From an uncultured Acinetobacter sp. (GTDB taxonomy: Bacteria > Cyanobacteriota > Vampirovibrionia > Gastranaerophilales > Gastranaerophilaceae): 16,038 bases of DNA. The notes under the pieces are model-generated. The model did no database searches, was not told the origin of the DNA, and saw only the letters and a program-made list of their open reading frames with translations. The stretch spans positions 1 to 16,038 of the forward strand of contig CAMORE010000038.1 in the NCBI GenBank assembly GCA_946623365.1. The letters run 5' to 3'. Positions 1-6,835 of this stretch are shown here, piece after piece (within the stretch, counting starts at the first letter, position 1; every line of letters starts with the position of its first letter). Both the position numbers and the translations under genes were made by a program.

Positions 1-329
1 ATATTGAAGCTTCTGCAAAAGAACTTTCTTATAAATATAAATGCACTGCTGTTTTAAAAACACACAGAACAGTTATTTGTGCGAAAGATGAATTATTTAT
101 TAATCAGCATGGTAATTCCGCTCTTGCAAAAGCCGGTTCTGGAGATGTTCTTGCCGGAATAATAGCAGGAATACTTGCTCAAAAATATTCAACATTTGAA
201 GCTGCAAAACTTGGAGTATATCTTCATTCCAGAGCCGGAGAACTCGCTTCTTACGATTTAACAGAGTATTCTGTTTTGGCATCAGACATACCTAAATATA
301 TTCCGGCTGCAATTAAAGAACTTTTATAA
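1..329 (+). CDS. nnrD: ADP/ATP-dependent NAD(P)H-hydrate dehydratase, C-terminal part (partial)
   Basis: Only the last 108 codons are in the window; the reading frame begins at base 3 and ends with TAA at 327-329. The enzyme repairs damaged NAD(P)H by dehydrating the hydrated forms (NADHX/NADPHX) at the expense of a nucleotide triphosphate or diphosphate. The diagnostic part is the stretch NSALAKAGSGDVLAGIIAG, the ribokinase-like anion-hole and catalytic-Asp motif (GSGD) typical of the YjeF C-terminal domain. It is followed by the usual helix with a conserved H-S-R-A-G (residues HSRAGELA). The protein then ends at the expected place, so the 3' end is intact. Many bacteria fuse this domain to an NnrE epimerase domain; that cannot be judged because the 5' end is missing. 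The next gene, ribH, starts 85 nt downstream on the same strand. Confidence 0.88.
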   Translation, partial: IEASAKELSYKYKCTAVLKTHRTVICAKDELFINQHGNSALAKAGSGDVLAGIIAGILAQKYSTFEAAKLGVYLHSRAGELASYDLTEYSVLASDIPKYIPAAIKELL

Positions 330-400
330 TAAAAATCGTTACAAATTTTAATATACCAAAGCGAAAAGCTGGTGATTATAGTATAATAATAAAATAGTTA

Positions 401-417
401 AAGGAGTGTAAAAGTTG
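401..417 (+). promoter_or_regulatory. Ribosome binding site deciding the TTG start of ribH
   Basis: AAGGAG at 401-406 is followed by 8 nt and then TTG at 415-417. No ATG lies in frame near it, and the protein starting at this TTG has exactly the family N-terminus and residue numbering, so TTG is the start. A TATAAT at 382-387 could be a -10 box for the gene, but I see no convincing -35. Confidence 0.75.
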
Positions 418-879
418 AGTATTATTGAAGGTCTGTTAACTGTCACAAATGAAAAATTCTGTATTGTAGTGTCGCGTTTTAATGAATTTATTACAAATAA
501 GCTCTTATCAGGAGCTTTGGATGAACTAAAACGCCATGGTGTAAACGAAAGCAATATTGATATTGTTTGGTGTCCGGGCGCTTTTGAGATTCCGCTTATT
601 GCTAAAAAATGTGCAAATACGGGTAAATACTCGGCTATTATCACACTTGGAGCTGTTATAAAAGGCTCTACGTCTCATTATGACTATGTGTGTGCAGAAG
701 TGTCCAAAGGGGTTGCTTCTGTAGGTTTGGAAACGGGAATCCCTGTTATATTCGGTGTGCTGACAACTGATAATATTGAACAAGCAATTGAAAGAGCCGG
801 TACTAAATCAGGAAATAAAGGCTCAGATGCAGCTAAGTCAGCAATCGAAATGACAAGCTTAATAAATAAAATCGGCTAA
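415..879 (+). CDS. ribH: 6,7-dimethyl-8-ribityllumazine synthase
   Basis: This 154-residue protein catalyses the penultimate step of riboflavin synthesis, condensing 5-amino-6-ribitylamino-uracil with 3,4-dihydroxy-2-butanone 4-phosphate; in most bacteria it forms a 60-subunit capsid or a pentamer in the cytoplasm. Residues line up with the Bacillus subtilis enzyme without gaps at the active site: F22, the PGAFEIP segment with F57 and E58, GAVIKGSTSH with the catalytic H88, F113, and R127 that binds the phosphate. Full length is normal for the family. It starts with TTG behind a good Shine-Dalgarno. The other rib genes are not next to it, and the 85-nt upstream gap is too short and lacks the conserved elements of an FMN riboswitch, so it appears to be a stand-alone rib gene following the NAD(P)HX repair gene. 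Function is very secure; regulation is unknown. Confidence 0.97.
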   Translation: MSIIEGLLTVTNEKFCIVVSRFNEFITNKLLSGALDELKRHGVNESNIDIVWCPGAFEIPLIAKKCANTGKYSAIITLGAVIKGSTSHYDYVCAEVSKGVASVGLETGIPVIFGVLTTDNIEQAIERAGTKSGNKGSDAAKSAIEMTSLINKIG

Positions 880-999
880 AATACAAATCCATCCTATATT
901 TTGTTGTAAAAATTTATATAATGTAAACAGGTCTTTTTATGGAATTGGCGGGATAAAGATTTTGGTAAAATATTTCAAAAGCCCGAAAGGAGTGCATCT

Positions 1000-1893
1000 A
1001 TGAGTGAAATTATTACAGAGTACAGAAATGAAAATACAAAAAATATTGACTTACTATCAACAATAGATATAGTAAGAAAAATTAATGAAGAAGATAAACT
1101 CGTAGCTCTTGCAATAGAAGATGAAACTCCAAATATTGCTAAAGCAGTAGACATAATTGCAAAACAATTTTTAAAAGGCGGGAAATTGTACTACTTTGGC
1201 GCTGGAACCTCAGGAAGATTGGGTGTTTTGGATGCTTCAGAGTGCCCTCCGACTTTTGGCGTGTCTCCGGATATGGTGCAGGGGTTTATCGCAGGAGGAG
1301 ACAGAGCTATAAAGTTTGCAGTCGAAGGTGCGGAAGATAATATAGAATTTGGACGCAAAGATGCAGAAATACTTACTGAAAATGATGTTTGTGTCGCAAT
1401 ATCCGCAAGCGGAAATCCGAAGTATTTAATAGGAGTCTTACAAAAAGCAGAAGAGCTTGGATGTAAGACAATTGCACTTACTTGCAACCATAAGGCAGCT
1501 ATATTAGAAGAAGCAGGACATGGGATTTGCGTAGAAGTAGGGCCGGAAGTTATTGCAGGCTCAAGCAGAATGAAAGCAGGTACTGCTCAAAAAATGGTTC
1601 TAAACATGCTGACAACAGGAGCTATGATAAAAATCGGTAAAACATATGAAAACTTTATGATAGACCTTATGCCAACAAACGAAAAACTAAAAGACAGAGC
1701 AATAAGAATTGTATCAGAGATAGCGGGTGTAACTGTTGCAAAGGCTCTGGAAACACTTATGGGTTGTGATTGGAAAGTTAAAACAGCAATTACAATGCTT
1801 AAATGCAACTTGTCAAAAGAAGCCGCGAATGAAGCATTGAGAAAAAATTGTGGAGTTTTAAGAAGAACCCTTAAAAGTTTAATGACAGTTTAG
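1000..1893 (+). CDS. murQ: N-acetylmuramic acid 6-phosphate etherase
   Basis: The enzyme cleaves the D-lactyl ether of MurNAc-6-phosphate to give GlcNAc-6-phosphate, feeding recovered peptidoglycan sugar back into amino-sugar metabolism. The 297-residue length is typical. The SIS sugar-phosphate isomerase fold shows as GAGTSGRLGVLDASECPP (residues 67-84) and a second S-A-S-G-N-P segment. The two catalytic glutamates known from the Escherichia coli enzyme (E83, E114) correspond here to E81 in DASE and E112 in GAEDN, with the same 31-residue spacing. The C-terminal helical UBA-like tail (residues about 235-290) is present. AAAGGAG at 986-992, 7 nt before ATG, supports the start. A TATAAT at 917-922 is a possible -10 with no good -35. 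No MurNAc transporter or anhydroMurNAc kinase gene lies beside it, so recycling partners must be elsewhere. Confidence 0.97.
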   Translation: MSEIITEYRNENTKNIDLLSTIDIVRKINEEDKLVALAIEDETPNIAKAVDIIAKQFLKGGKLYYFGAGTSGRLGVLDASECPPTFGVSPDMVQGFIAGGDRAIKFAVEGAEDNIEFGRKDAEILTENDVCVAISASGNPKYLIGVLQKAEELGCKTIALTCNHKAAILEEAGHGICVEVGPEVIAGSSRMKAGTAQKMVLNMLTTGAMIKIGKTYENFMIDLMPTNEKLKDRAIRIVSEIAGVTVAKALETLMGCDWKVKTAITMLKCNLSKEAANEALRKNCGVLRRTLKSLMTV

Positions 1894-1942
1894 CAAAGTA
1901 GAATATGTAATTTTAAGTTAAATAGCAGTATAAAATATAGGT

Positions 1943-1983
1943 AATAAGGTTAGGAGTGGTAATAGAGGAGGACTCCGCTTATT
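1943..1983. terminator. Hairpin between convergent murQ and glycosyltransferase genes
   Basis: AATAAG (1943-1948) pairs with CTTATT (1978-1983), and inside it GGAGT (1953-1957) pairs with ACTCC (1972-1976), with a 4/1 internal loop and a 14-nt apical loop. It sits in the short gap between two convergent genes, where a bidirectional terminator would be expected. There is no clean T-tract on either side (only T-rich sequence from 1990 on the plus strand), so terminator activity is an inference. Confidence 0.4.
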
Positions 1984-1998
1984 GAAAATCTTCTTTTG

Positions 1999-2889
1999 CT
2001 ATTTTAATTTCGAAATGATATTTTCTCTGTAATATTTCATCAATTCTGTAATTTGTTTATCGATATCTTTATTTATTGTAAAAGACGATTTATCTTTTAT
2101 CAGACCGAGTTGCCTGAATATATTTGTGCAGGTTAATGTCTTTATATGATTTTTGACTACTCGTATTTTTCTGTCTGATAACAGCGCCATAAACCATAAC
2201 CAAATATTATCAACATTTGGTGCTTTAGGTAAAAATATATCTTTTCTAAAAACTTCAGGATAAAAACAATTTGGCGGATATAAAACTCCGCCTGCTCCGG
2301 TTAATAAGTTATCATATTTTGCAGATTCTTCTTTTATATTTTTATCCCACAGTTCATACGGCTCAAATATTGTTAAAGGGATTGTACGATTCGGATTCTG
2401 ATTTAATTTTACTCGGTGCGCTATATGCACGTGGATATCATTAGGGTTTAAAATATATGAGTGATACAATTTTTCAAGCCAATTTTTGGGGTAATAAATA
2501 TCATCATCGGCTGTCACAACAATACTACTTTTAAACTCTTTTAATGCATAAAAAAATTTTGTATATGAACCTATGTCATCAACAAACCTCACCTCTAATC
2601 CGTTTTTTATATATCTTGTAATAGTATAAGGTAAATCCGAGAGGGTGTATTTATTACTAAGCCATAAAATGATTTTATCAGGTTTTATACTTTGATTTAG
2701 AAGTGAATATAAAGATAGCTCCAAATCATCAAATCTTTCGCCAAAAGAAGTTAATGATACTATAATGGGAATTTCGCGTTTTGATTCATTTATACCGATA
2801 AAATTTCCTATAAATCTTGAATTATATCTTACAATCGGATTTAACATAAATCGTAAATGAGATTTATAATAAAAAGGATTATTTAGCAT
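1999..2889 (-). CDS. GT-A fold glycosyltransferase (GT2-like), sugar acceptor unknown
   Basis: A 296-residue predicted cytoplasmic glycosyltransferase. The N-terminal nucleotide-sugar domain starts with VSLTSFGER (about residues 44-52) followed by SLLNQSIKPDKIILWLS. The metal-binding DXD motif appears as TADDDIYYP (residues 126-134, D128-D130). A TGAGGVLYPP loop lies at 197-206, and an acidic segment ending in D227-N-I-W would carry the acceptor or base region, where relatives usually have D-D-I-W. This pattern belongs to a recognisable group of surface-polysaccharide glycosyltransferases, but donor and product cannot be read from sequence. It is the last gene of a minus-strand operon: its ATG lies inside the end of the nucleotidyltransferase gene (11-nt overlap), with GGGAG 10 nt upstream, implying coupled translation. 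The neighbours give no capsule or LPS context, so its pathway is unknown. Confidence 0.8.
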   Translation of the reverse strand: MLNNPFYYKSHLRFMLNPIVRYNSRFIGNFIGINESKREIPIIVSLTSFGERFDDLELSLYSLLNQSIKPDKIILWLSNKYTLSDLPYTITRYIKNGLEVRFVDDIGSYTKFFYALKEFKSSIVVTADDDIYYPKNWLEKLYHSYILNPNDIHVHIAHRVKLNQNPNRTIPLTIFEPYELWDKNIKEESAKYDNLLTGAGGVLYPPNCFYPEVFRKDIFLPKAPNVDNIWLWFMALLSDRKIRVVKNHIKTLTCTNIFRQLGLIKDKSSFTINKDIDKQITELMKYYRENIISKLK

Positions 2890-3769
2890 TATCTAAAAGC
2901 TCCCTGAGTATTATACTTTCTTTTGGTGTATTGTTATTTACTTTTTGATATTTTAATCGATTAGTGTAGTCTAAAATTCTTTTTTCTGCTCTCGTTAGCG
3001 GAAGCAGTATTTCATCACTATTTGCCGCTTCAGATAAAAATAATGCCACATATATAAACCATTTATTATCTGTTATAATATCTTTAATACTATCTGTAAT
3101 TATATTTCCTTTGATATTTACAGCTTTAGTGTTTTTACCCAACAATTTGTAAATATTTTGTTCAACAAATATATCGTATGCTTCGGGAATATTCAAACTA
3201 AAAGTTTCAATAAGTTCCTTTCTGACTCTATGATAACTCATGTCATAATTTATATTATTTAAATATTTATCCTGTAATAACTTCGTATTGGAATCTAAGC
3301 TAAAACCAAATCTTACAGAAAATTTAAGCCCTCTTATAATTCTTGTCGGATCGTCAATAAAACTATTTTCGTGTAAAATTTTTAATTTTTTATCCTTGAT
3401 ATCATCAAGTCCGTTAAAATAATCTATAATGTTTCCGTCTACTGTGCTTTTTGCCATTGCATTAACGGTAAAATCACGTCTTTTCAAGTCCATTTTAAGC
3501 GGGCATCCGATATTTTCTACTTTTGGAAGATGCCCCTTTCTCGGGTAGGATTCTGTTCTTGTTGAAGCAATATCTATAGCTTTTCCGCTTATATTTACCC
3601 TCACAGTTCCAAAATCAGGATTTGTTTTAATGATATTTAGTTTATGTTTGTTAGCAAATTTTATAGCATCACCTTCAAAACAAAAATCAGTATCAAAATT
3701 TTGAGTGTTGAGAATTTCATCCCGAACAACTCCGCCTACGTAGTACAAATTTTCATCTGTTAATTGCAT
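2879..3769 (-). CDS. cca: Class II tRNA nucleotidyltransferase (CCA-/A-adding, poly(A) polymerase family)
   Basis: The protein adds or repairs the CCA 3' end of tRNA (or part of it). Class II motifs are all present: GGVVRD (residues 12-17), the catalytic DTD (D26, D28), RRDFTVNAMA (97-106), and FIDDPTR (137-143), the E/D-D-x-x-R motif that reads the incoming nucleotide, followed by RGLKFSVRFGF. At 296 residues it is short for a full CCA enzyme (commonly about 400-450), and no HD domain is visible. Some lineages, including cyanobacteria, split CC- and A-addition between two such enzymes, so this may be only one of the pair; sequence alone does not say which. The start codon overlaps the stop of the upstream membrane-protein gene by one base (TAATG), indicating translational coupling. 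The symbol is given for the family rather than a proven specificity. Confidence 0.88.
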   Translation of the reverse strand: MQLTDENLYYVGGVVRDEILNTQNFDTDFCFEGDAIKFANKHKLNIIKTNPDFGTVRVNISGKAIDIASTRTESYPRKGHLPKVENIGCPLKMDLKRRDFTVNAMAKSTVDGNIIDYFNGLDDIKDKKLKILHENSFIDDPTRIIRGLKFSVRFGFSLDSNTKLLQDKYLNNINYDMSYHRVRKELIETFSLNIPEAYDIFVEQNIYKLLGKNTKAVNIKGNIITDSIKDIITDNKWFIYVALFLSEAANSDEILLPLTRAEKRILDYTNRLKYQKVNNNTPKESIILRELLDNAK

Positions 3770-4806
3770 TATTCTCTTTCTTTTTTGTTATGAATAATTG
3801 ATGATACAAGAGCACTTAATATAAATATTAGTCCTAAAAGGCCGGTTACAACTTCTGGAACTTCAACCAGTGTAGATACGAACATTAGAATTGCTAATGT
3901 TCCGATTGCCCAATGTGCACCATGTTCTAAGAATATAAACTGATCCAGAGTTTTCTTTTCTACAAGCATTATTGTTAAAGAACGTACAAACATCGCTCCT
4001 ATAAACAAACCTATTGTAATTATTATTATATCCTTACTTAAAGCAAACGCCCCTAATACGCCATCCAATGAAAAAGAAGCATCAATAAGTTCTAAATATA
4101 AAAAACCGACAAGTCCTGAACACTTGACCGTATTCGCACATAATTTTGCTCTCTCTTCCTGACGTCTTTCAAGCCATTCGGCAAGTCCGTCTATAGCTAA
4201 ATATGTTAATATACCTGCGATTCCTGAACATAAAACAGAAACTCTCTGTTCTAAAGGAAGAATATTTAGAATGATTCCTAATACAAACATTGTTGTCATA
4301 GTACAAATACCATTTACACAGTTAAGTTTGTGTAGACCCTTTTCTATACTTCCTAACCAGTGTATACATTTGTCTTTCTCGGTAAAATAATCCATAAATA
4401 GCATTAGCAGGAATGCTCCTCCGAATGTAACTATCGGAGCGTGAGCAAGTTCTAAGTAGTGCGCATACTTTCCGACATCGTGCAACGCCATATCCAGAAC
4501 CGACAATATATTTACACCTGCGAATATTGATACAACCAGCAATGGAAACAAAAACCTCATACCGAATACTGCAATAAGTATACCCCAAGTTATAAACCTG
4601 TGCCGCCACTTCGGAGACATCCCTTCTAACTTCATAGCATTTACTACAGCATTATCAAATGACAAACTAATTTCTAATATTGCTAAAACAGATGCAATAA
4701 AAATACAAGTTAAACCTGTTCCGGAGTGGACGTGTTCTCCCCATAAAAATGCACCTATCAGACCAAAAATTGTTACAACAAAAGATCCTATAAAATATCT
4801 AAACAT
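3769..4806 (-). CDS. TerC-like integral membrane protein, DUF475 family
   Basis: A 345-residue polytopic membrane protein with about eight or nine hydrophobic segments. It carries the two inverted-repeat signature motifs of the TerC/LysE-type superfamily: EISLSFDNAVVNA (residues 45-57) in the first half and ELIDASFSLDGVLGAFAL (239-256) in the second. The acidic/Asn residues in these motifs line a probable ion path. Relatives in the TerC superfamily have been linked to tellurite resistance and to manganese export, but DUF475 members themselves have no settled function. AGGAGG at 4812-4817, 5 nt before ATG, is a strong ribosome binding site. It is the first gene of a three-gene minus-strand operon with cca and a glycosyltransferase. 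A minus-strand TATAAT at 4833-4838 could be its -10. I looked for the yybP-ykoY manganese riboswitch in the 101-nt leader and did not find its conserved parts. Confidence 0.85.
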   Translation of the reverse strand: MFRYFIGSFVVTIFGLIGAFLWGEHVHSGTGLTCIFIASVLAILEISLSFDNAVVNAMKLEGMSPKWRHRFITWGILIAVFGMRFLFPLLVVSIFAGVNILSVLDMALHDVGKYAHYLELAHAPIVTFGGAFLLMLFMDYFTEKDKCIHWLGSIEKGLHKLNCVNGICTMTTMFVLGIILNILPLEQRVSVLCSGIAGILTYLAIDGLAEWLERRQEERAKLCANTVKCSGLVGFLYLELIDASFSLDGVLGAFALSKDIIIITIGLFIGAMFVRSLTIMLVEKKTLDQFIFLEHGAHWAIGTLAILMFVSTLVEVPEVVTGLLGLIFILSALVSSIIHNKKERE

Positions 4807-4907
4807 AAGCCCCTCCTGTTCATGGATATTATATTATAATATATAAGAATTAGTAAATACCCGAGGTTTGCATTTGGATTATTAAACAAGAAACAATGCA
4901 ATTATGC

Positions 4908-5999
4908 TTATTTATATAGCTCTTTCATTGCGTATTCTATATCAAGAGGAGTAAGTTTTATCTCTCGTACCTGCTTTTTCTCACATGGAACTATTAATGT
5001 TATATTCTTTGAGGTTGCTTTTTTATCCTTTTTCATAATTTCTATAAGTTTTTCTGTAGGATATTTGCATTTCAACGATTTGAAACCATATTTTTCAAAT
5101 AAATCCATTGAGAGTTTATAGTAGGAATAACTTATATATTCACGTTTGTATGATAGTTCAATAATGAAAATCATTCCATAAATTACAGCTTCTCCGTGTG
5201 CGTATTTTTTATAATTTGTAATGGTTTCCAAAGCATGGCCTAATGTATGACCAAAATTTAAAATTTTCCTCAGACCGCTTTCTTTTTCATCTTGTGAAAC
5301 TACTGCAATTTTAAGATTCAAGCAGTATTCAATCATTCGAATAATTGTAAGCGGTTCTCTTTCAAGTATTTTTTGACAGCTTAAAGTTAAAAATTCAAAT
5401 AAATATAAAGGAATTTTATAGTTGCAGCTTTCTTCTATAAATGCATATTTGATTATTTCACCCAGACCTGATTTATATTGCCTGTCATCCAAAGTATTAA
5501 AAAAGTTTATATTGATAAAAACTTTTTTCGGTTGGTAAAATGTTCCTATAACATTTTTTGCCTGCGGTAAGTCTATAGCTGTCTTACCTCCCACTGAAGA
5601 ATCTACTGCCGATAACAGTGTTGTAGGAATCTGTATAAAATCAATCCCCCGCATATATGTTGATGCCGCAAAACCTGCAATATCTCCTACTACGCCGCCA
5701 CCGACTGCTATTATAACATCTTTTCTTGTAAGCCCAATTTGTATGGCTCGATCAATTATCTTTAGGTAATTATTATAATTTTTTTCTTTTTCACCATCGG
5801 GAAGAATAAAAATCTCATCATCTGAAAAATTTAAATCACCTGAATACAGCTTATAAACTTTTTTTGACATAATAACCAGACGTTTTTGTCCTTTTGTATA
5901 TTCAAAAACTTCCTGATTTAATTTTGCAAAACTGCTATCTGAAATATCAATCAGATATTCTTTATTATCTTTTATTTGAACTTTAAGAATTTGACGCAT
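4908..5999 (-). CDS. aroB: 3-dehydroquinate synthase
   Basis: Second enzyme of the shikimate pathway, turning DAHP into 3-dehydroquinate in the cytoplasm with NAD+ and a divalent metal. The 363-residue protein has the NAD-binding GGGVVGDIAGFAAS (residues 100-113), the RGIDFIQIPTTLLSAVDSSVGG stretch, and the metal ligands E181 (GEIIKYAF), H251 (NFGHTLGHALE) and H268 (AHGEAV). Length is normal. The start codon lies inside aroK, the genes overlapping by 17 nt, so the pair is almost certainly translated from one mRNA. It is followed after 101 nt by the DUF475 gene on the same strand. A weak inverted repeat (TTGCATT 4868-4874 with AATGCAA 4895-4901, 20-nt loop) lies just downstream but lacks a T-tract, so read-through into the next operon is possible. 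Confidence 0.97.
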   Translation of the reverse strand: MRQILKVQIKDNKEYLIDISDSSFAKLNQEVFEYTKGQKRLVIMSKKVYKLYSGDLNFSDDEIFILPDGEKEKNYNNYLKIIDRAIQIGLTRKDVIIAVGGGVVGDIAGFAASTYMRGIDFIQIPTTLLSAVDSSVGGKTAIDLPQAKNVIGTFYQPKKVFININFFNTLDDRQYKSGLGEIIKYAFIEESCNYKIPLYLFEFLTLSCQKILEREPLTIIRMIEYCLNLKIAVVSQDEKESGLRKILNFGHTLGHALETITNYKKYAHGEAVIYGMIFIIELSYKREYISYSYYKLSMDLFEKYGFKSLKCKYPTEKLIEIMKKDKKATSKNITLIVPCEKKQVREIKLTPLDIEYAMKELYK

Positions 6000-6489
6000 C
6001 GACTATAAACCTTATAATTTCATCATTATTCATAATACTTGTATCTATTGTATAGTGTGCCTTTTTATAATTTTCTTCTCTTTTTTGAAGCATATTTTGA
6101 AGCACCAGTTTTGGATTTTCATTTTGTAATAACGGGCGTGCCGAATCTTTTGATATTCTATAATATAATATATCAAGGTCAGATTTCAAATAAAAAACTT
6201 TTCCGAATTGTAAAAGAGTCGAACGATTATTTGGATTTTCAAAAGCGCCGCCGCCTACAGAAATAATTTTTTTATGACCTGAACATACCATTTGTATAGT
6301 GTCGTATTCAAGTTTTCGGAAATAGTCTTCGGAGTGATTTTTAAATATTTCAGAGATAGACATTCCTTGAGTTTTTTCTATTAAACTGTCCGTATCAATT
6401 AATGTATAATCTTTTAAAATATCAGAAAGAAGTTTGCCAACGGTTGTTTTCCCGCTCGCCGGCATTCCTACAAGTATAATATTAGACAT
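5983..6489 (-). CDS. aroK: Shikimate kinase
   Basis: Phosphorylates shikimate to shikimate 3-phosphate with ATP, a step on the way to chorismate and aromatic amino acids. The 168-residue protein has the P-loop GMPASGKT (residues 8-15), the shikimate-binding pair D32/D34 in IDTD, R58 in YFRKLE, the GGGAF motif (79-83) and the lid arginine R118 in ARPLL, all in family order and spacing. AGAGGA at 6495-6500, 5 nt before ATG, supports the start. It leads the aroK-aroB unit and is transcribed away from the flagellar operon; the 346-nt gap between them holds the control signals of both. The absence of other aro genes nearby means the pathway is dispersed in this genome. Confidence 0.97.
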   Translation of the reverse strand: MSNIILVGMPASGKTTVGKLLSDILKDYTLIDTDSLIEKTQGMSISEIFKNHSEDYFRKLEYDTIQMVCSGHKKIISVGGGAFENPNNRSTLLQFGKVFYLKSDLDILYYRISKDSARPLLQNENPKLVLQNMLQKREENYKKAHYTIDTSIMNNDEIIRFIVDASNS

Positions 6490-6512
6490 ATATTTCCTCT
6501 TTTATATTTGTA

Positions 6513-6542
6513 ATTATAATTATATCTCAAAATTTTTAACAA
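6513..6542 (-). promoter_or_regulatory. Probable sigma70-type promoter of aroK-aroB
   Basis: On the minus strand TTGTTA (6542-6537) is followed after 18 nt by TATAAT (6518-6513); a second TATAAT overlaps at 6524-6519. The -10 is 24 nt upstream of the aroK start and its ribosome binding site. The -35 matches the consensus at four of six positions, so this is a reasonable but unproven assignment. Confidence 0.5.
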
Positions 6543-6545
6543 CAT

Positions 6546-6734
6546 TTAACGTTAATAATAAGTAATTATATATAATGTTTCAATAAAGTAAAAACGTTGT
6601 CATGTTTTATATTTTAAGAATTTATTGCATTTATGTGACTTATCATTTCACATGTACAGCAATAACAAAAATGCTTAATTTAAATATAACGTTGTATATA
6701 GTTTTCCAATATTATTGACTTTAAAAAAAACGTC
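6546..6734. repeat. Array of AACGTT motifs (candidate regulator sites)
   Basis: AACGTT, itself palindromic, occurs at 6548-6553 (inside TTAACGTTAA), 6593-6598 and 6688-6693, and a one-base variant AACGTC at 6729-6734 falls between the -35 and -10 boxes of the flagellar promoter. The flanks are A/T-rich, and two copies read AACGTTGT. With about 30% G+C, I estimate roughly 0.1 copies of this hexamer expected by chance in 346 nt. A DNA-binding protein acting on one or both divergent promoters is the simplest reading, but no known regulator is matched. Confidence 0.4.
6633..6653. repeat. Inverted repeat ATGTGA / TCACAT
   Basis: ATGTGA at 6633-6638 and TCACAT at 6648-6653 form perfect 6-bp arms separated by 9 bp, about 60 bp upstream of the flagellar -35. 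The half-sites resemble those of CRP/FNR-type proteins, but the spacing (9 between TGTGA and TCACA) differs from the 6 bp of CRP, so no factor is assigned. Confidence 0.3.
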
Positions 6735-6742
6735 ATTATAAC
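6715..6742 (+). promoter_or_regulatory. Probable sigma70-type promoter of the flagellar rod operon
   Basis: TTGACT (6715-6720), a 16-nt spacer and TATAAC (6737-6742) each match the housekeeping consensus at five of six positions. Transcription would begin near 6749, leaving a leader of about 85 nt before the first rod gene. I see no sigma28-type (TAAA...GCCGATAA) or sigma54-type (GG...GC) promoter, so these rod genes look driven by the housekeeping sigma factor. Confidence 0.55.
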
Positions 6743-6743
6743 A

Positions 6744-6828
6744 GTAGTAAAGCTACATCAATCGGATGATTTTTCATAAAAATCCTAAAGCACAAAGTTG
6801 AATTATCCGATAGAACTTATAAAAGAGG
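6744..6828 (+). ncRNA. Candidate structured 5' leader of the flagellar rod operon
   Basis: Three stems and a possible pseudoknot can be drawn by eye. A small stem uses GTAG (6744-6747) with CTAC (6753-6756). A main stem P1 uses ATCGGAT (6761-6767) with ATCCGAT (6805-6811). Directly inside it, GATTTTT (6768-6774) pairs with AAAAATC (6778-6784) around a 3-nt loop, stacking on P1. AAGTT (6795-6799), in the unpaired part of the P1 loop, is complementary to AACTT (6814-6818) just 3' of P1, which would close a pseudoknot ending about 6 nt before the Shine-Dalgarno AGAGG (6824-6828). The arrangement recalls a translation-controlling riboswitch or a protein-binding leader. It does not show the conserved parts of c-di-GMP-I, preQ1 or other classes I could recall. 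The stems are perfect but short; AT-rich pairs weaken the case. Confidence 0.4.
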
Positions 6829-6835
6829 TATTACT

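Larger units (their letters stand above)
6490..6835. other. 346-nt divergent intergenic control region (aroK / flagellar rod operon)
   Basis: No gene is supported here; a 38-codon ATG frame from 6602 has no ribosome binding site. The region holds, from left to right, the aroK promoter, a perfect 10-bp palindrome (TTAACGTTAA, 6546-6555), further AACGTT motifs at 6593-6598 and 6688-6693, an inverted repeat at 6633-6653, the flagellar promoter at 6715-6742 and a structured leader at 6744-6828. It is among the most AT-rich stretches of the window. Confidence 0.6.

Noticed and set aside
330..414. FMN riboswitch before ribH
   Set aside because: Only 85 nt of AT-rich DNA, with none of the conserved FMN-element segments.
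4807..4907. yybP-ykoY manganese riboswitch before the TerC-like gene
   Set aside because: The family makes it tempting, but the conserved internal-loop sequences are not present; only a weak TTGCATT/AATGCAA repeat is seen.
6634..6652. CRP-type site TGTGA...TCACA
   Set aside because: Half-sites fit, but the spacer is 9 bp instead of 6, so it is listed only as an unassigned inverted repeat.
6602..6718. Possible 38-codon small ORF in the aroK-flagellar gap
   Set aside because: No ribosome binding site, no recognisable features, and it overlaps the regulatory motifs and the -35 region.
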